From Pseudomonadota bacterium (GTDB taxonomy: Bacteria; Pseudomonadota; Gammaproteobacteria; Pseudomonadales; Moraxellaceae), in assembly GCA_021851865.1 (NCBI GenBank), contig JAJZBU010000004.1:1-64000 (forward strand): a stretch of DNA of 64,000 nucleotides. Reading direction: 5' to 3'. The notes under the pieces are model-generated. The model did not search any database. It was not told the origin of the DNA and saw only the letters and a program-made list of their open reading frames with translations. Both the position numbers and the translations under genes were made by a program. Shown here one piece after another: positions 25,640 to 35,035 of this stretch; position 1 is the first letter of the stretch, and every line of letters starts with the position of its first letter.

Positions 25640-26754
25640 TGGCTCAGCAAAACCGGATCCCAGACATTCAGGTCTTGCGCGGCATAGCCATCCTCGCTGT
25701 GGTGCTGCACCATTTTTTGACTGGCAATCTCTTGCCCTGGAGCATGCCGCTGCTGACGCATATCCAGCATGGGTTTGGTGGCGACGCCGGGGTGGATCTT
25801 TTCTTCGTCATCTCCGGCTACGTCATCGCACGCCAGTTATTACCCAAGATGGAGCAGGGCGACACCTTCGCGACCATCACCGGGTTCTGGTTCCGGCGTG
25901 TGCAGCGGCTCTGGCCGGCGGCGTGGGCTTGGGTGGCATTGATCCTCGCCGGCACTTACTTTTATAACCATTCCGGCGCCTGGGGCAGTGTTCATGCCGC
26001 CTGGATGAGCGGCCTGGCGGCGTTGCTGCAGGTGGCGAACTTTCGGTTTCAACATTGTTTTGGCGCCTATGAATGCGGTGCCGCGGCGGTCTACTGGAGT
26101 CTATCGCTGGAAGAGCAGTTTTACCTGATCCTGCCCTGGGGGCTAGCCTGGGTGCGGCCACGTTGGCGCCTGCCCGTTCTGGCGGCTTTGATACTCTCCC
26201 AGCTGATCGGCCACCTGCTTTATACCTGGGCGACGTATCGCAGTCTCGGCCTCATCTGTGGCGTCACTCTGGCGGTCATCGACAGATCCTGGCCCCTCCG
26301 GGAAAGAGGAGCTGCCCTGTCGAAAGGATGGTTGCTGGGCCTCTTTTTTCTCCTGCAAGTGCCGTGCTGGAGCCTACTGGCGCCGCATTGGGGCATCCGA
26401 TGGCCGCTTTGCTACAATTTGGAAGCCCTGGTCGGCACCGGCATCGTCTTGTGCGCCATCTTTTTGCAGGACGGCTTGCTGCGCTTGCCGGGAGGGCGTT
26501 GGTTGGCCTGGGTGGGCGATCGCTCCTACTCCCTCTATCTGTGCCACTTTTCGGCGTTCTGGCTGGTGCGCGAGACGATCTTTCGCTACTTGCCGCAAGC
26601 CACGCCGACTTCTCTTTATAGTGCCGCCTACCTGCTGGCTTTCCCCCTGATGTTGCTGATGGCACACGTCAGCTGGATCGTTTTGGAACGCTGGCCGCTG
26701 CAGCATTGGCGGCGGAAGGAAAGCCTGGCATGGCAATTCTCGGCAGCGGAATGA
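25639..26754 (+). CDS. Acyltransferase-3 family membrane protein
   Basis: The 371-residue integral membrane protein begins with IPDIQVLRGIAILAVVLHHF, the conserved R and H of the family, and has DLFFVISGYVIA and WSLSLEEQFYLI. About ten transmembrane helices fill the rest, and no SGNH domain is attached. Its start overlaps the initiating transferase stop, so it belongs to the polysaccharide operon and probably acetylates the glycan. Confidence 0.9.
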   Translation: MAQQNRIPDIQVLRGIAILAVVLHHFLTGNLLPWSMPLLTHIQHGFGGDAGVDLFFVISGYVIARQLLPKMEQGDTFATITGFWFRRVQRLWPAAWAWVALILAGTYFYNHSGAWGSVHAAWMSGLAALLQVANFRFQHCFGAYECGAAAVYWSLSLEEQFYLILPWGLAWVRPRWRLPVLAALILSQLIGHLLYTWATYRSLGLICGVTLAVIDRSWPLRERGAALSKGWLLGLFFLLQVPCWSLLAPHWGIRWPLCYNLEALVGTGIVLCAIFLQDGLLRLPGGRWLAWVGDRSYSLYLCHFSAFWLVRETIFRYLPQATPTSLYSAAYLLAFPLMLLMAHVSWIVLERWPLQHWRRKESLAWQFSAAE

Positions 26755-26852
26755 ACTGCTAGAGTGATGGCGGCTGAAGAGGTCCGGATGGGTCCGGGTG
26801 CCCGTTGTGGGCGAATGAAGGGAACGCTGTTGGATAGCTTAAGGAGTGGAGA

Positions 26853-27308
26853 ATGAAAGCCATGAAGAAACTGTTTGTCGCCGTGCTGGCGCTGACGACT
26901 TTGACCGTGTCGGCCGATGAGCAGCCGATGAAGCCTGGATTGTGGTCCATGCAGTTGAATGGCACGGTGCATATCGCCATGCCCGCCATGGATCAGCCCC
27001 TGCACAGCCAGCATCAGATCTGTGTCAAGGCGGGACACTCCAATGTCGAGTCGTTCTTGCCGGCGAACCATGTCCAGTGCCAGACGACGCACACTCCGGC
27101 GGGAGCTGGTAAGGAGAACTGGAATATCCGCTGCCAGATGCCGCAAGCGACGGTGACCCAGACGGGCTGGATCGAAAGCCTAGGACAAAGCTTGCACGCA
27201 CACTGGCTGATGAATATGACGACGACGGGTCCGATGACCTATAGCACGCAGACGACGATGGACATGCAGGGGCAGTGGCAGTCGGCGGACTGCGGCTCGG
27301 TGAAGTAG
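26853..27308 (+). CDS. Exported DUF3617-family protein
   Basis: The 151-residue protein has a Sec signal peptide (KKLFVAVLALTTLTVSA, cut after residue 21 or so). EQPMKPGLWSMQLNG follows, the characteristic MKPGLWE-type start of DUF3617, and conserved cysteines come later (C in HQICVKAG, CQTTHT, RCQMP, DCG). The family is periplasmic and of unknown function. It sits between two acyltransferase genes with its own gap of about 100 bases upstream, so it may be transcribed separately from the operon. A second Met at position 4 is a possible start. Confidence 0.82.
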   Translation: MKAMKKLFVAVLALTTLTVSADEQPMKPGLWSMQLNGTVHIAMPAMDQPLHSQHQICVKAGHSNVESFLPANHVQCQTTHTPAGAGKENWNIRCQMPQATVTQTGWIESLGQSLHAHWLMNMTTTGPMTYSTQTTMDMQGQWQSADCGSVK

Positions 27309-27351
27309 AGACTGCCACGCGTATGCAATAGCGATACACCCAGGGAATACG

Positions 27352-28440
27352 ATGTACAGACTCGATGACGTGCTGCTGACCGGACGCAATAATTTTGATC
27401 TCCTGCGTCTGTGTGCGGCACTGATGGTGGTGGTGGGACATTCGTATTTCTTCTACCCAAGCACTTCGGGCTGGGACCCCCTGCTGATCCTGACCCATCA
27501 CGAGAGCACGGGGTCGCTGGCGGTCTTCACCTTCTTTCTGATCAGCGGCATGCTGGTGTCGGCGAGCTGGGAGCGCGATCCACGCGTGCTACCCTTCCTC
27601 GGGCATCGCGTCATGCGTCTGTGGCCGGCGTTGCTGGTCAATGCTCTGCTCCTGACCTTTCTGATCGTGCCCCTGTGGTCGACGGATCTCAGCTATGGCC
27701 AAGCTTTGCGCAATCCCGCTTTGTGGCACTGGTTCCGGCACACGCTGACGCTATGGAGTGGGGGGGTGATTCTTGTCCCGCATGCCTTTCTCGGTTTGCC
27801 CTTCAAGGAGGTGAGCCCGAACGCCGTCGTCTGGACTTTGTCGCTGGAGTTCAAGGCGTATCTGCTGGTCCTGGCCATGGGTTGGAGCCTGGCCTTCACG
27901 CACACCTGGCGTTTCATTCTCGCCATGAGTCTGGCTTTTCTGGCGCTATGGTGGACTTTTTATCATCCTCCGGCTCTGGCCGTCCTCGCCGATTGGGGGC
28001 GGCTGGTGCCGGGTTACACGGCGCCGCCGGTGCTTTTCTTTCTGTTCGGCGTGCTGCTGTATCGCTATCGGAGCCGCGTGCTCATCTACGCCTGGCCCCT
28101 GCCGTTTTGTGCGCTGGCGACCTATCTGGCGCGCGACACTCGTTGCGGCGAGGCTCTCCTGCTGGTAACCTGGGCCTGGCTGATCCTGTGGCTGGCGGCG
28201 TGGCCGCGACTGCGCGTCTGGATACCGGCGCAAGACCGTTCCTACGGCGTCTATCTCTATGCCTTTCCGGTGCAGCAGATGCTGGCCTGCTTGACGCCGC
28301 ATCTCAATCATTGGCTGAGCCTGTTCCTGGTGCTGCCTACGACCTGGGCCCTGGCCGGGTGGTCCTGGCGTTTCGTCGAACACCCGGCCTTGCTCTGGGT
28401 GCGCCGTATCTATCCACGTCCACGGCTGTCCGGCGCATGA
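27352..28440 (+). CDS. Acyltransferase-3 family membrane protein
   Basis: A second, 362-residue membrane acyltransferase. It has FDLLRLCAALMVVVGHSY with the family Arg and His, FFLISGMLVSASW, VVWTLSLEFKAYL and around ten hydrophobic helices, ending RFVEHPALLW. It differs from the protein at 25639 and is not a tandem copy. The stop overlaps the start of trhP, although no functional link to trhP is obvious. A glycan-modifying role is inferred from the nearby operon. Confidence 0.88.
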   Translation: MYRLDDVLLTGRNNFDLLRLCAALMVVVGHSYFFYPSTSGWDPLLILTHHESTGSLAVFTFFLISGMLVSASWERDPRVLPFLGHRVMRLWPALLVNALLLTFLIVPLWSTDLSYGQALRNPALWHWFRHTLTLWSGGVILVPHAFLGLPFKEVSPNAVVWTLSLEFKAYLLVLAMGWSLAFTHTWRFILAMSLAFLALWWTFYHPPALAVLADWGRLVPGYTAPPVLFFLFGVLLYRYRSRVLIYAWPLPFCALATYLARDTRCGEALLLVTWAWLILWLAAWPRLRVWIPAQDRSYGVYLYAFPVQQMLACLTPHLNHWLSLFLVLPTTWALAGWSWRFVEHPALLWVRRIYPRPRLSGA

Positions 28441-29777
28441 GCGAGCTACTCCTGCCCGCCGGTAATCTCGAAAAACTGACCGTGGCTTACGACTACGGCG
28501 CCGACGCCGTCTACGCCGGTCTGCCGCGCTATTCCTTGCGCGCACGCCACAATGAATTTCGCCTCGAGCAACTCGCCGCCGCTCTGCAGATCGCGCGGGC
28601 GCGCGGTAAGCGACTCTACGCTACCTGCAACATCCTGCCGCACAACGACAAGGTTCGCTCCTTTTTGCGGCAGCTGCAACCGCTGGTCGATCTGCGCCCG
28701 GACGCTCTGATCATGGCCGATCCCGGACTGATTCTGCTGGCGCGTGAGCAGTGGCCTGATCTTGCCATTCACCTGTCGGTGCAGGCGAACACCCTCAACT
28801 ATGCCGCCGTGCGCTTCTGGCAGAAGGTCGGTGTGCGCCGCATCATCTTGTCGCGCGAGCTGTCCTTGACAGAGATCGAGGACATCCGCCAGCAATGCCC
28901 GGACATGGAGCTTGAGGTCTTCGTGCACGGCGCCCTGTGCATCGCCTATTCCGGCCGCTGCCTGCTCTCCGGCTATTTCAACCGCCGCGATTCCAATCAG
29001 GGCACTTGCACCAACGCCTGCCGCTGGAACTACAAGCTGCGCCCGGGCGACGCCGGTGGAGATGCGATCGCCGCCCCCTTGCACGGCTTCGACCTGCAGC
29101 ATGAGTTGCAGGCGGACGCGGCTTGCAGCGCCACCGGTCACGTTCGTCATCCTCTCGCGGATGGCGTCTATCAGATCGAGGAGGCGCAACGCCCAGGCGA
29201 GTGGATGCCGATCGAGGAAGACGAGCACGGCACTTACATCATGAATTCGCGCGATCTGCGCGCCGTCGAACACGTCGAACGTCTGCTGCAGATCGGCGTC
29301 GATGCACTCAAGATCGAAGGGCGGACGAAGTCGCTCTACTATGTCGCCCGCACCGCACAGATCTATCGTCAGGCGATCGATGACGCCTGCGCTGGACGGG
29401 CGTTCAACCCGCGCCTGATGACCGACCTCGAGGCTCTCGCCCAGCGTGGGTATACCAGCGGTTTTTTGCAAAGACACTCCGCCGATGCGACCCAGAATTA
29501 CACCCATGGAAGCTCGCAGAACGGCGCCAGTCAGTACGTCGGTCAGGTTCTGCGTATCGAAGACGGCTGGGCCGTCGTCGACGTCAAGAACCGCTTCGAA
29601 TGCGGCGATCACCTCGACATCATCCATCCGCAGGGCAATGCCAGCATGACGCTGCAGCGCCTGACCGATCTCGAGGGTGGCGAGTTGACGGTGGCGCCAG
29701 GCCATGGCCACCAGGTGCGTCTGGCTCTGGATGCGCGCTTTCAAGGCGCGCTCATCGCCCGCCGCCTACCGGTTTGA
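28437..29777 (+). CDS. trhP: Peptidase U32 family protein, tRNA 5-hydroxyuridine synthesis
   Basis: The 446-residue protein carries the U32 signature E-x-F-x-x-G-A-x-C-x4-G-x-C-x-x-S as EVFVHGALCIAYSGRCLLS. LLLPAGNLEKLTVAYDYGADAVY stands at the N-terminus, and the iron-sulfur-cluster-type cysteines are in GTCTNACRW. This is the YegQ/TrhP branch, which with prephenate-derived chemistry hydroxylates U34 of several tRNAs. The start at 28437 overlaps the acyltransferase stop. An open frame continues far upstream but only as antisense or offset reading of the acyltransferase gene. A hairpin (GGCATGG/CCATGCC, 29799-29818) follows the stop. Confidence 0.9.
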   Translation: MSELLLPAGNLEKLTVAYDYGADAVYAGLPRYSLRARHNEFRLEQLAAALQIARARGKRLYATCNILPHNDKVRSFLRQLQPLVDLRPDALIMADPGLILLAREQWPDLAIHLSVQANTLNYAAVRFWQKVGVRRIILSRELSLTEIEDIRQQCPDMELEVFVHGALCIAYSGRCLLSGYFNRRDSNQGTCTNACRWNYKLRPGDAGGDAIAAPLHGFDLQHELQADAACSATGHVRHPLADGVYQIEEAQRPGEWMPIEEDEHGTYIMNSRDLRAVEHVERLLQIGVDALKIEGRTKSLYYVARTAQIYRQAIDDACAGRAFNPRLMTDLEALAQRGYTSGFLQRHSADATQNYTHGSSQNGASQYVGQVLRIEDGWAVVDVKNRFECGDHLDIIHPQGNASMTLQRLTDLEGGELTVAPGHGHQVRLALDARFQGALIARRLPV

Positions 29778-29860
29778 AGGCCGTCGGTCGTGACGACGGG
29801 CATGGACGATCCCATGCCGACCTTCTATGCTGGAGCCTGCTGGTCCCAAGGAGAGCGCGC

Positions 29861-30364
29861 ATGAAAGCGAAGGTATGGCTGCTGGCGACCGTCCTGCTGC
29901 TGGCGGCGGGACAAAGTTCCCTGGCCGACATCTATCGTAAGGTCGAAGATGGTCAGGTCATTTTTTCGGATCACCCTTTCGATGGCGCCGAGAAGATCGA
30001 TTTGCCGCCTTTGAACACGGTGCCGGCAGAGGTGGCACCGGCGCAGCAGCCGACGGCGAATGCTGCCGCGGCGGGCGCCGACTATCAGATACAGATCCTC
30101 TCGCCGGTGGATCAACAGACCTATGGCTATGATCAGGCGATCGCCCTGCAGAGCAAGATGCAGCCGGGTCTGCGTGATGGTGATCACCGTGTCTGGGTTC
30201 TCGATGGCCAGCCTTTGCCCGTCGGCCGGCATCAGCTCAAGGGTCTTGAGCGCGGACAGCACGGCGTGCAATTGCAGATCTTTGATCGGCATCAGAAGCT
30301 ACTCACCCAGAGCAGCGTCACTTTCTTCATTCGCCAGAACTCTGTGCTGGTGCACCCGCATTGA
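29861..30364 (+). CDS. Exported DUF4124-domain protein
   Basis: A 167-residue protein with a signal peptide (KVWLLATVLLLAAGQSSLA) followed at once by the DUF4124 pattern DIYRKVEDGQVIFSDHPF. A Pro/Ala-rich linker and a C-terminal beta domain come next (YQIQILSPVDQQTYGYDQAIALQ). DUF4124 proteins often lie near nitrogen genes in Pseudomonas and relatives, and here the stop overlaps the start of glnE. Function unknown, probably periplasmic. A Shine-Dalgarno-like AAGGAGAG precedes the ATG. Confidence 0.85.
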   Translation: MKAKVWLLATVLLLAAGQSSLADIYRKVEDGQVIFSDHPFDGAEKIDLPPLNTVPAEVAPAQQPTANAAAAGADYQIQILSPVDQQTYGYDQAIALQSKMQPGLRDGDHRVWVLDGQPLPVGRHQLKGLERGQHGVQLQIFDRHQKLLTQSSVTFFIRQNSVLVHPH

Positions 30365-33090
30365 GCATCCAGCCCGCCGAGGTGGCGAAGGTCGCCGCCT
30401 GGTCGACCTATTTCGCCCGTCTTTGTGAGCGGCGCGGATGGATGCAGGGGGGGCCGGACTGGGAATCGGCGCGCTCGGCGCAGCAGTGGCCGGCATGGCT
30501 GGAGCAGGCGGTGCAGGCGCAGGCGGGCGTGCCGGACGATGAAGCGTCACTGACGCGAGCGTTGCGACGGGTGCGCCAGGAGGCGCAGGCCCGCTTCATT
30601 TTTCGCGAGCTCAGCGGCCGTGTCGACGTCGCCGCCAGCTGTGCCGAGATCTCCGCTTTTGCACAAGCCTGTCTGCACTATGTTTGGACGCAGCTCGGGC
30701 GCTGGTATGGCCTTCAGGACTGGAGCGTGCTCGGGCTCGGCAAGCTCGGCGGCGGCGAACTCAATCTTTCTTCGGACATCGATCTCATCTTTGTCGCCGC
30801 CGATGACGCCGATCTTGAAGCCTGCATCCGCCAGGGCCAAGCGCTGATCCGCGTGCTCGACGCCGTGACCGCCGAAGGGCGGGTCTTTCGTGTCGATATG
30901 CGCCTGCGCCCCTGGGGCGAAGGCAGCGCCCTCATGGCGTCGGTCACCAGCATGGAGCGCTACTACGAACAACACGGGCGCGATTGGGAGCGCTATGCCC
31001 TGGTCAAGGCGCGCGTCGTCGCCGGTGCCCGTGCCCCGGGTGGCGAACTCCTGCAACGGCTGCGCCCCTTCGTCTTCCGCCGTTATCGAGACTATGGCGC
31101 CTACGCCGCGTTGCGGCGCATGAAAGCCTTGATCGAAGGGGAACAGCGGCGGCGTGGTCTCGGCGAGGACATCAAGCTTGGACCTGGCGGGATTCGTGAA
31201 GTCGAGTTCATCGTCCAGTTGTTTCAGCTGCTGCACGCCGGTTCCGATCAGCGCCTGCAGACGACGTCCCTGCTCGCCGCCTTGCAGACGGTCGAGGAGC
31301 TCGCCCTCCTGCCGTCCGCCACCGTGCAGGATTTGCGCCGCGCCTATCTGTTTTTGCGCCGTCTCGAACACGCCCTGCAGGCGCGCGAGGATCAGCAGAC
31401 CCAGACCCTGCCAGCCGTAGCCGAGCGCGCCGCCTTAGCGGAAATTCTCGACTACGCCAGTGCCGATGCTCTCGAACGGGCGCTCAGCGAACAGCGTGCG
31501 CGGGTGCACGCCATCTTTGTCGCACTGGTGCAAAAACCGGCGCAGCCGAATCCTGTCGGCGAACGCTATCAGAGCTATTTTGCCCTGCCTGCCGAGCTGG
31601 CGGGCGGAGCTTTAGGCGAGATGGGTTTTATCGCTGTCGCCGCGGTCGATCAAGGTCTGCGTGCCTTGCTGACGAGCCGCACGGTGAGTTTGTTGACGCG
31701 GGAGGCGGCGGAGCGGCTGCAAGCTTTTTTGCCGGCACTGTTGCAGGCGGCGAGCCGCTCGGCGCAGCCTGATCTGGCGGTGCTGCGTCTGCTGCCCCTG
31801 GTCGAGGCGGTGCTGCGCCGCAGTGTCTATCTGGCCATGCTGCTCGAGGTCCCGGGTCATCTCGAACGACTCTGCGCCATCGCCATCGCCAGCCCTTGGG
31901 TGGCCGATGAACTGGCGCGTTATCCGGCCTTGCTCGATGAGTTTTTGGCAGCTGAAGCGCTGCGCCAGCCACCGACACTGGCGGACTTGCGGCAGTCGCT
32001 GGCGGAGGCGCTGCTGCGTTGTCCGGAACAGGATCAGGAAGCGCTTCTTGAGGTGCTGCGTTTCTTCAAGAAAAGCCAGGTGCTACAGATCGCCCTGGCC
32101 GATCAGGCGCAGGGGCTGAGCTTGATGCAGGTGAGCGATGCCTTGAGTCGGCTGGCCGAGGTCATCCTCACGCAGGCGGCGACGATGGCGTATGCCGACA
32201 TGCGCGCCCGCTATGGCGATTGCGCCGATTTCCAGCGGCGGACGATGATCATCGCCTATGGCAAGCTCGGCGGCCTGGAGATGAGCTACAGCAGCGACCT
32301 CGATCTCGTCTTTGTGCATGATCTGGCGATGGAGGCGGTGAGCCAGGGACCGGTCGTCCTCGATGCGGCGACCTATGTGGCGCGCTGGGCACAAAAGCTG
32401 ATCTCGATCCTGCAGGCGCCCATGGCCACCGGCAAGCTCTATGAAGTCGACGTCCGTCTGCGCCCCTCCGGCCACGCCGGGTTGCTGGTCACCAGCTGGA
32501 CGGCCTATCAGCTCTATCAACAAGAGCACGCCTGGATCTGGGAGCACCAAGCCCTCATCCGCGCGCGACCGGTCTGGGGCGATGCCACCTTGCACGACGC
32601 TTTCATCGTCTTGCGCGCGCAGTTGCTGATGCGACAACGCGAGGAAGGAGCCCTGGCGCAGGCGGTGGCGCAGATGCGGCAAAAAATGCTCAGCGAGGGG
32701 CAGCATCGTCCGCATCACGACGACGCCGACGATCGCTTTTTTATCAAGCACGATCGCGGAGGTATCGTCGACATCGAATTTATGGTGCAATATAGCGTTC
32801 TGGCTTGGTCCTGCCGTGATCCTGAACTGACCTGGTACACGGACAATGTACGCCTCCTCGAAAGATTGGCCGCGCGGCATTTCTTGCGCGCGCAAGATGC
32901 CATCGTCCTGCGCGATGCCTATCTCGCCTTTCGTGCGGCGCAGCATCGCCAAGCCTTGGCGCAGGGGCCGGATTTTGTCGCCGCCGCCGATTGGTCGGAG
33001 CAGCGCGCTGCGGTGCGTCGCCTGTGGCATGAATTGATCGAACAGCGCGCTGCGGCGCAGGCGCTGACAAGTGGAGAAGTGAAGCAATGA
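30361..33090 (+). CDS. glnE: Bifunctional glutamine synthetase adenylyltransferase/deadenylase
   Basis: GlnE adds AMP to, and removes it from, a Tyr of GlnA in response to PII and glutamine. The 909-residue protein contains two nucleotidyltransferase domains. GLGKLGGGELNLSSDIDLIF at about 124-143 is the N-terminal deadenylase domain. AYGKLGGLEMSYSSDLDLVF at about 633-652 is the C-terminal adenylylation domain. Each is followed by its GlnD_UR-type helical part (MRLRPWGEG, VRLRPSGHAG). It starts at a TTG overlapping the DUF4124 stop and is slightly shorter than usual at the N-terminus. Its substrate site, Tyr398 of GlnA, lies 17 kb away in this window. Confidence 0.96.
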   Translation: MSIQPAEVAKVAAWSTYFARLCERRGWMQGGPDWESARSAQQWPAWLEQAVQAQAGVPDDEASLTRALRRVRQEAQARFIFRELSGRVDVAASCAEISAFAQACLHYVWTQLGRWYGLQDWSVLGLGKLGGGELNLSSDIDLIFVAADDADLEACIRQGQALIRVLDAVTAEGRVFRVDMRLRPWGEGSALMASVTSMERYYEQHGRDWERYALVKARVVAGARAPGGELLQRLRPFVFRRYRDYGAYAALRRMKALIEGEQRRRGLGEDIKLGPGGIREVEFIVQLFQLLHAGSDQRLQTTSLLAALQTVEELALLPSATVQDLRRAYLFLRRLEHALQAREDQQTQTLPAVAERAALAEILDYASADALERALSEQRARVHAIFVALVQKPAQPNPVGERYQSYFALPAELAGGALGEMGFIAVAAVDQGLRALLTSRTVSLLTREAAERLQAFLPALLQAASRSAQPDLAVLRLLPLVEAVLRRSVYLAMLLEVPGHLERLCAIAIASPWVADELARYPALLDEFLAAEALRQPPTLADLRQSLAEALLRCPEQDQEALLEVLRFFKKSQVLQIALADQAQGLSLMQVSDALSRLAEVILTQAATMAYADMRARYGDCADFQRRTMIIAYGKLGGLEMSYSSDLDLVFVHDLAMEAVSQGPVVLDAATYVARWAQKLISILQAPMATGKLYEVDVRLRPSGHAGLLVTSWTAYQLYQQEHAWIWEHQALIRARPVWGDATLHDAFIVLRAQLLMRQREEGALAQAVAQMRQKMLSEGQHRPHHDDADDRFFIKHDRGGIVDIEFMVQYSVLAWSCRDPELTWYTDNVRLLERLAARHFLRAQDAIVLRDAYLAFRAAQHRQALAQGPDFVAAADWSEQRAAVRRLWHELIEQRAAAQALTSGEVKQ

Positions 33091-34010
33091 GTATGTCTGA
33101 TCGTGATGGCCTGATCTGGTATGACGGGCAGATGGTGCCCTGGCGCGAGGCCACCACCCATGTCCTGACCCACACTCTGCACTATGGCATGGGGGTCTTT
33201 GAGGGCGTGCGCGCCTATCAGGCTGAACAAGGCACGGCGATTTTCCGTCTGCGCGAGCATACCGGCCGCCTGTTCGACTCGGCGCACATCATGGGCATGA
33301 AGATGCCTTATGATCGCGACACCATCGATGCCGCGCAGTGCGCCGTCGTGGCCGCCAACAATCTCCCCGCCGCCTACATCCGTCCGATGGTCTTCTACGG
33401 CAGTGAAGGCATGGGCCTGCGCGCCAGCAACCTGCAGGTGCACGTCATCGTCGCCGCCTGGGAGTGGGGCGCTTACATGGGGGCCGAGGCGCTCGAACGC
33501 GGCATCAAGGTGTGCACCAGCAGTTTCACCCGGCATCACGTCAACATCTCGATGACGCGCGCCAAGGCCAATGGCCACTACATCAATTCCATGCTCGCCC
33601 TGCAGGAAGCGCTCAGCGGCGGCGCCGATGAGGCCTTGCTGCTCGACCCGGAAGGCTATGTCGCCGAAGGCTCGGGAGAGAACTTCTTTCTCGTCCGCGA
33701 TGGCGTGATCTATACGCCGGAGTTGACCGCCTGTCTCAATGGCATCACCCGTAAATCCATCTTCGCCCTGGCGCAGACGCTCGCCGTGCCGGTGGTCGAA
33801 AAGCGCATCACGCGCGATGAGGTCTACATCGCCGATGAAGCCTTCTTCACCGGCACCGCTGCCGAGGTCACGCCCATCCGCGAACTCGATGGACGCAGTA
33901 TCGGTATCGGACGGCGTGGTCCGATCACCGAAGCCCTGCAAAAGCTCTATTTCGATGTGGTGCACGGACGTGATCCGCGTTTTGTCGAATGGCTGACCCC
34001 CGTCCTTTAA
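33087..34010 (+). CDS. ilvE: Branched-chain amino acid aminotransferase
   Basis: This PLP enzyme carries out the last step of valine, leucine and isoleucine synthesis. At 307 residues it is a class IV aminotransferase with HYGMGVFEGVRAY near the N-terminus. The PLP lysine is K160 in TRAKANGHYINSML, and EGSGENFFLVRDG and GTAAEVTPIREL are the phosphate-binding regions. It overlaps glnE by four bases, and its 3' end overlaps the waaF start, the same gene order as glnE-ilvE-waaF in Pseudomonas. Confidence 0.97.
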   Translation: MSMSDRDGLIWYDGQMVPWREATTHVLTHTLHYGMGVFEGVRAYQAEQGTAIFRLREHTGRLFDSAHIMGMKMPYDRDTIDAAQCAVVAANNLPAAYIRPMVFYGSEGMGLRASNLQVHVIVAAWEWGAYMGAEALERGIKVCTSSFTRHHVNISMTRAKANGHYINSMLALQEALSGGADEALLLDPEGYVAEGSGENFFLVRDGVIYTPELTACLNGITRKSIFALAQTLAVPVVEKRITRDEVYIADEAFFTGTAAEVTPIRELDGRSIGIGRRGPITEALQKLYFDVVHGRDPRFVEWLTPVL

Positions 34011-35035
34011 GCGCTGCACGCATCCTCGTCGTCGGCCCTTCCTGGGTCGGCGACATGGTGATGAGCCAGCCGCTGTTCGCGACCTTGCGCGTGCGCCAGC
34101 CCGAGATGGCGATCGACGTGCTGGCGCCAGCCTGGAGTCTGCCTCTGCTCGAACGTATGCCGGAGGTGGCGCGGGGCTTGGCGCAGCCCCTAGGACATGG
34201 GCGTCTCGGCCTGTGGCGGCGCTGGCAGCAAGGCCGGCACTACGCTGGCGCAGGCTATGCCCAGGCCATCATTCTGCCCAATTCCTGGAAGTCAGCCGTC
34301 CTCCCCTGGGCCGCCGGCATCGCCCGGCGTACGGGTTGGCGTGGTGAGTGGCGCTATGGCCTGCTCAACGACCTGCGCCACAACCCGGAACGCTATCCGC
34401 GCATGATCGATCGATTTCATGCCCTCGCCTTCGCCGCTACGGAGGCCGTGACGGAAGCGCCGCCACCGCGTCTCCAGGTCGATCGCCAGCGCGCGCTGGC
34501 GACGGCGCATGCCTTGCAGCTGCCGCTCGATCGTCCGGTCCTCGGCGTCTGCCCAGGCGCCGAGTTTGGACCATCGAAGCGTTGGCCGGCGCGGCACCAC
34601 GCGCGTGTCCTGATGACCCTGATCGACCAGGGCTGGCAGGCGTGGATCTTCGGTTCCGCCGCCGATCAAGCGATCGCCGACGACATCGTGCAGCGCCTGC
34701 GCCCCGATCATCAGGCGCATGTGCAGCGCCTGACCGGCCGTACGCAGCTGCATGAGGCTGTCGATCTTCTCCTCCTACCGCGTGCGGTGCTCAGCAATGA
34801 CTCGGGCCTGATGCATGTGGCGGCGGCGGTGGATCCGCAACGGCCGTTGATCGCCCTCTATGGTTCGACGTCGCCCCTGTTTACGCCGCCCCTGGCGGCG
34901 GCGGCGAAGTTGCAGCGGCTCGAGCTGCCCTGTTCGCCCTGCTTTGCGCGCGACTGCCCGCTCCGCCATCATGACTGTATGGAGAAGCTGTTGCCGGAGC
35001 GGGTGCTGGAGGCTCTCGCATGCGACTCCTTCTGA
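33989..35035 (+). CDS. waaF: ADP-heptose:LPS heptosyltransferase II
   Basis: A 348-residue GT9 protein that adds the second heptose to the LPS inner core. Motifs: ILVVGPSWVGDMVMSQPL at the N-terminus, CPGAEFGPSKRWP for the phosphate-binding part, and SNDSGLMHVAAA for the ADP-heptose site. The start overlaps the end of ilvE by 22 bases and the stop overlaps waaC, so the core genes are coupled to ilvE. Confidence 0.95.
   Translation: MADPRPLSAARILVVGPSWVGDMVMSQPLFATLRVRQPEMAIDVLAPAWSLPLLERMPEVARGLAQPLGHGRLGLWRRWQQGRHYAGAGYAQAIILPNSWKSAVLPWAAGIARRTGWRGEWRYGLLNDLRHNPERYPRMIDRFHALAFAATEAVTEAPPPRLQVDRQRALATAHALQLPLDRPVLGVCPGAEFGPSKRWPARHHARVLMTLIDQGWQAWIFGSAADQAIADDIVQRLRPDHQAHVQRLTGRTQLHEAVDLLLLPRAVLSNDSGLMHVAAAVDPQRPLIALYGSTSPLFTPPLAAAAKLQRLELPCSPCFARDCPLRHHDCMEKLLPERVLEALACDSF

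Noticed and set aside
27411-28436. Long open frame continuous with trhP, suggesting a 788-residue fusion
   Set aside because: The upstream part reads the acyltransferase gene in another frame. Homology to the U32 family begins at the ATG at 28437.
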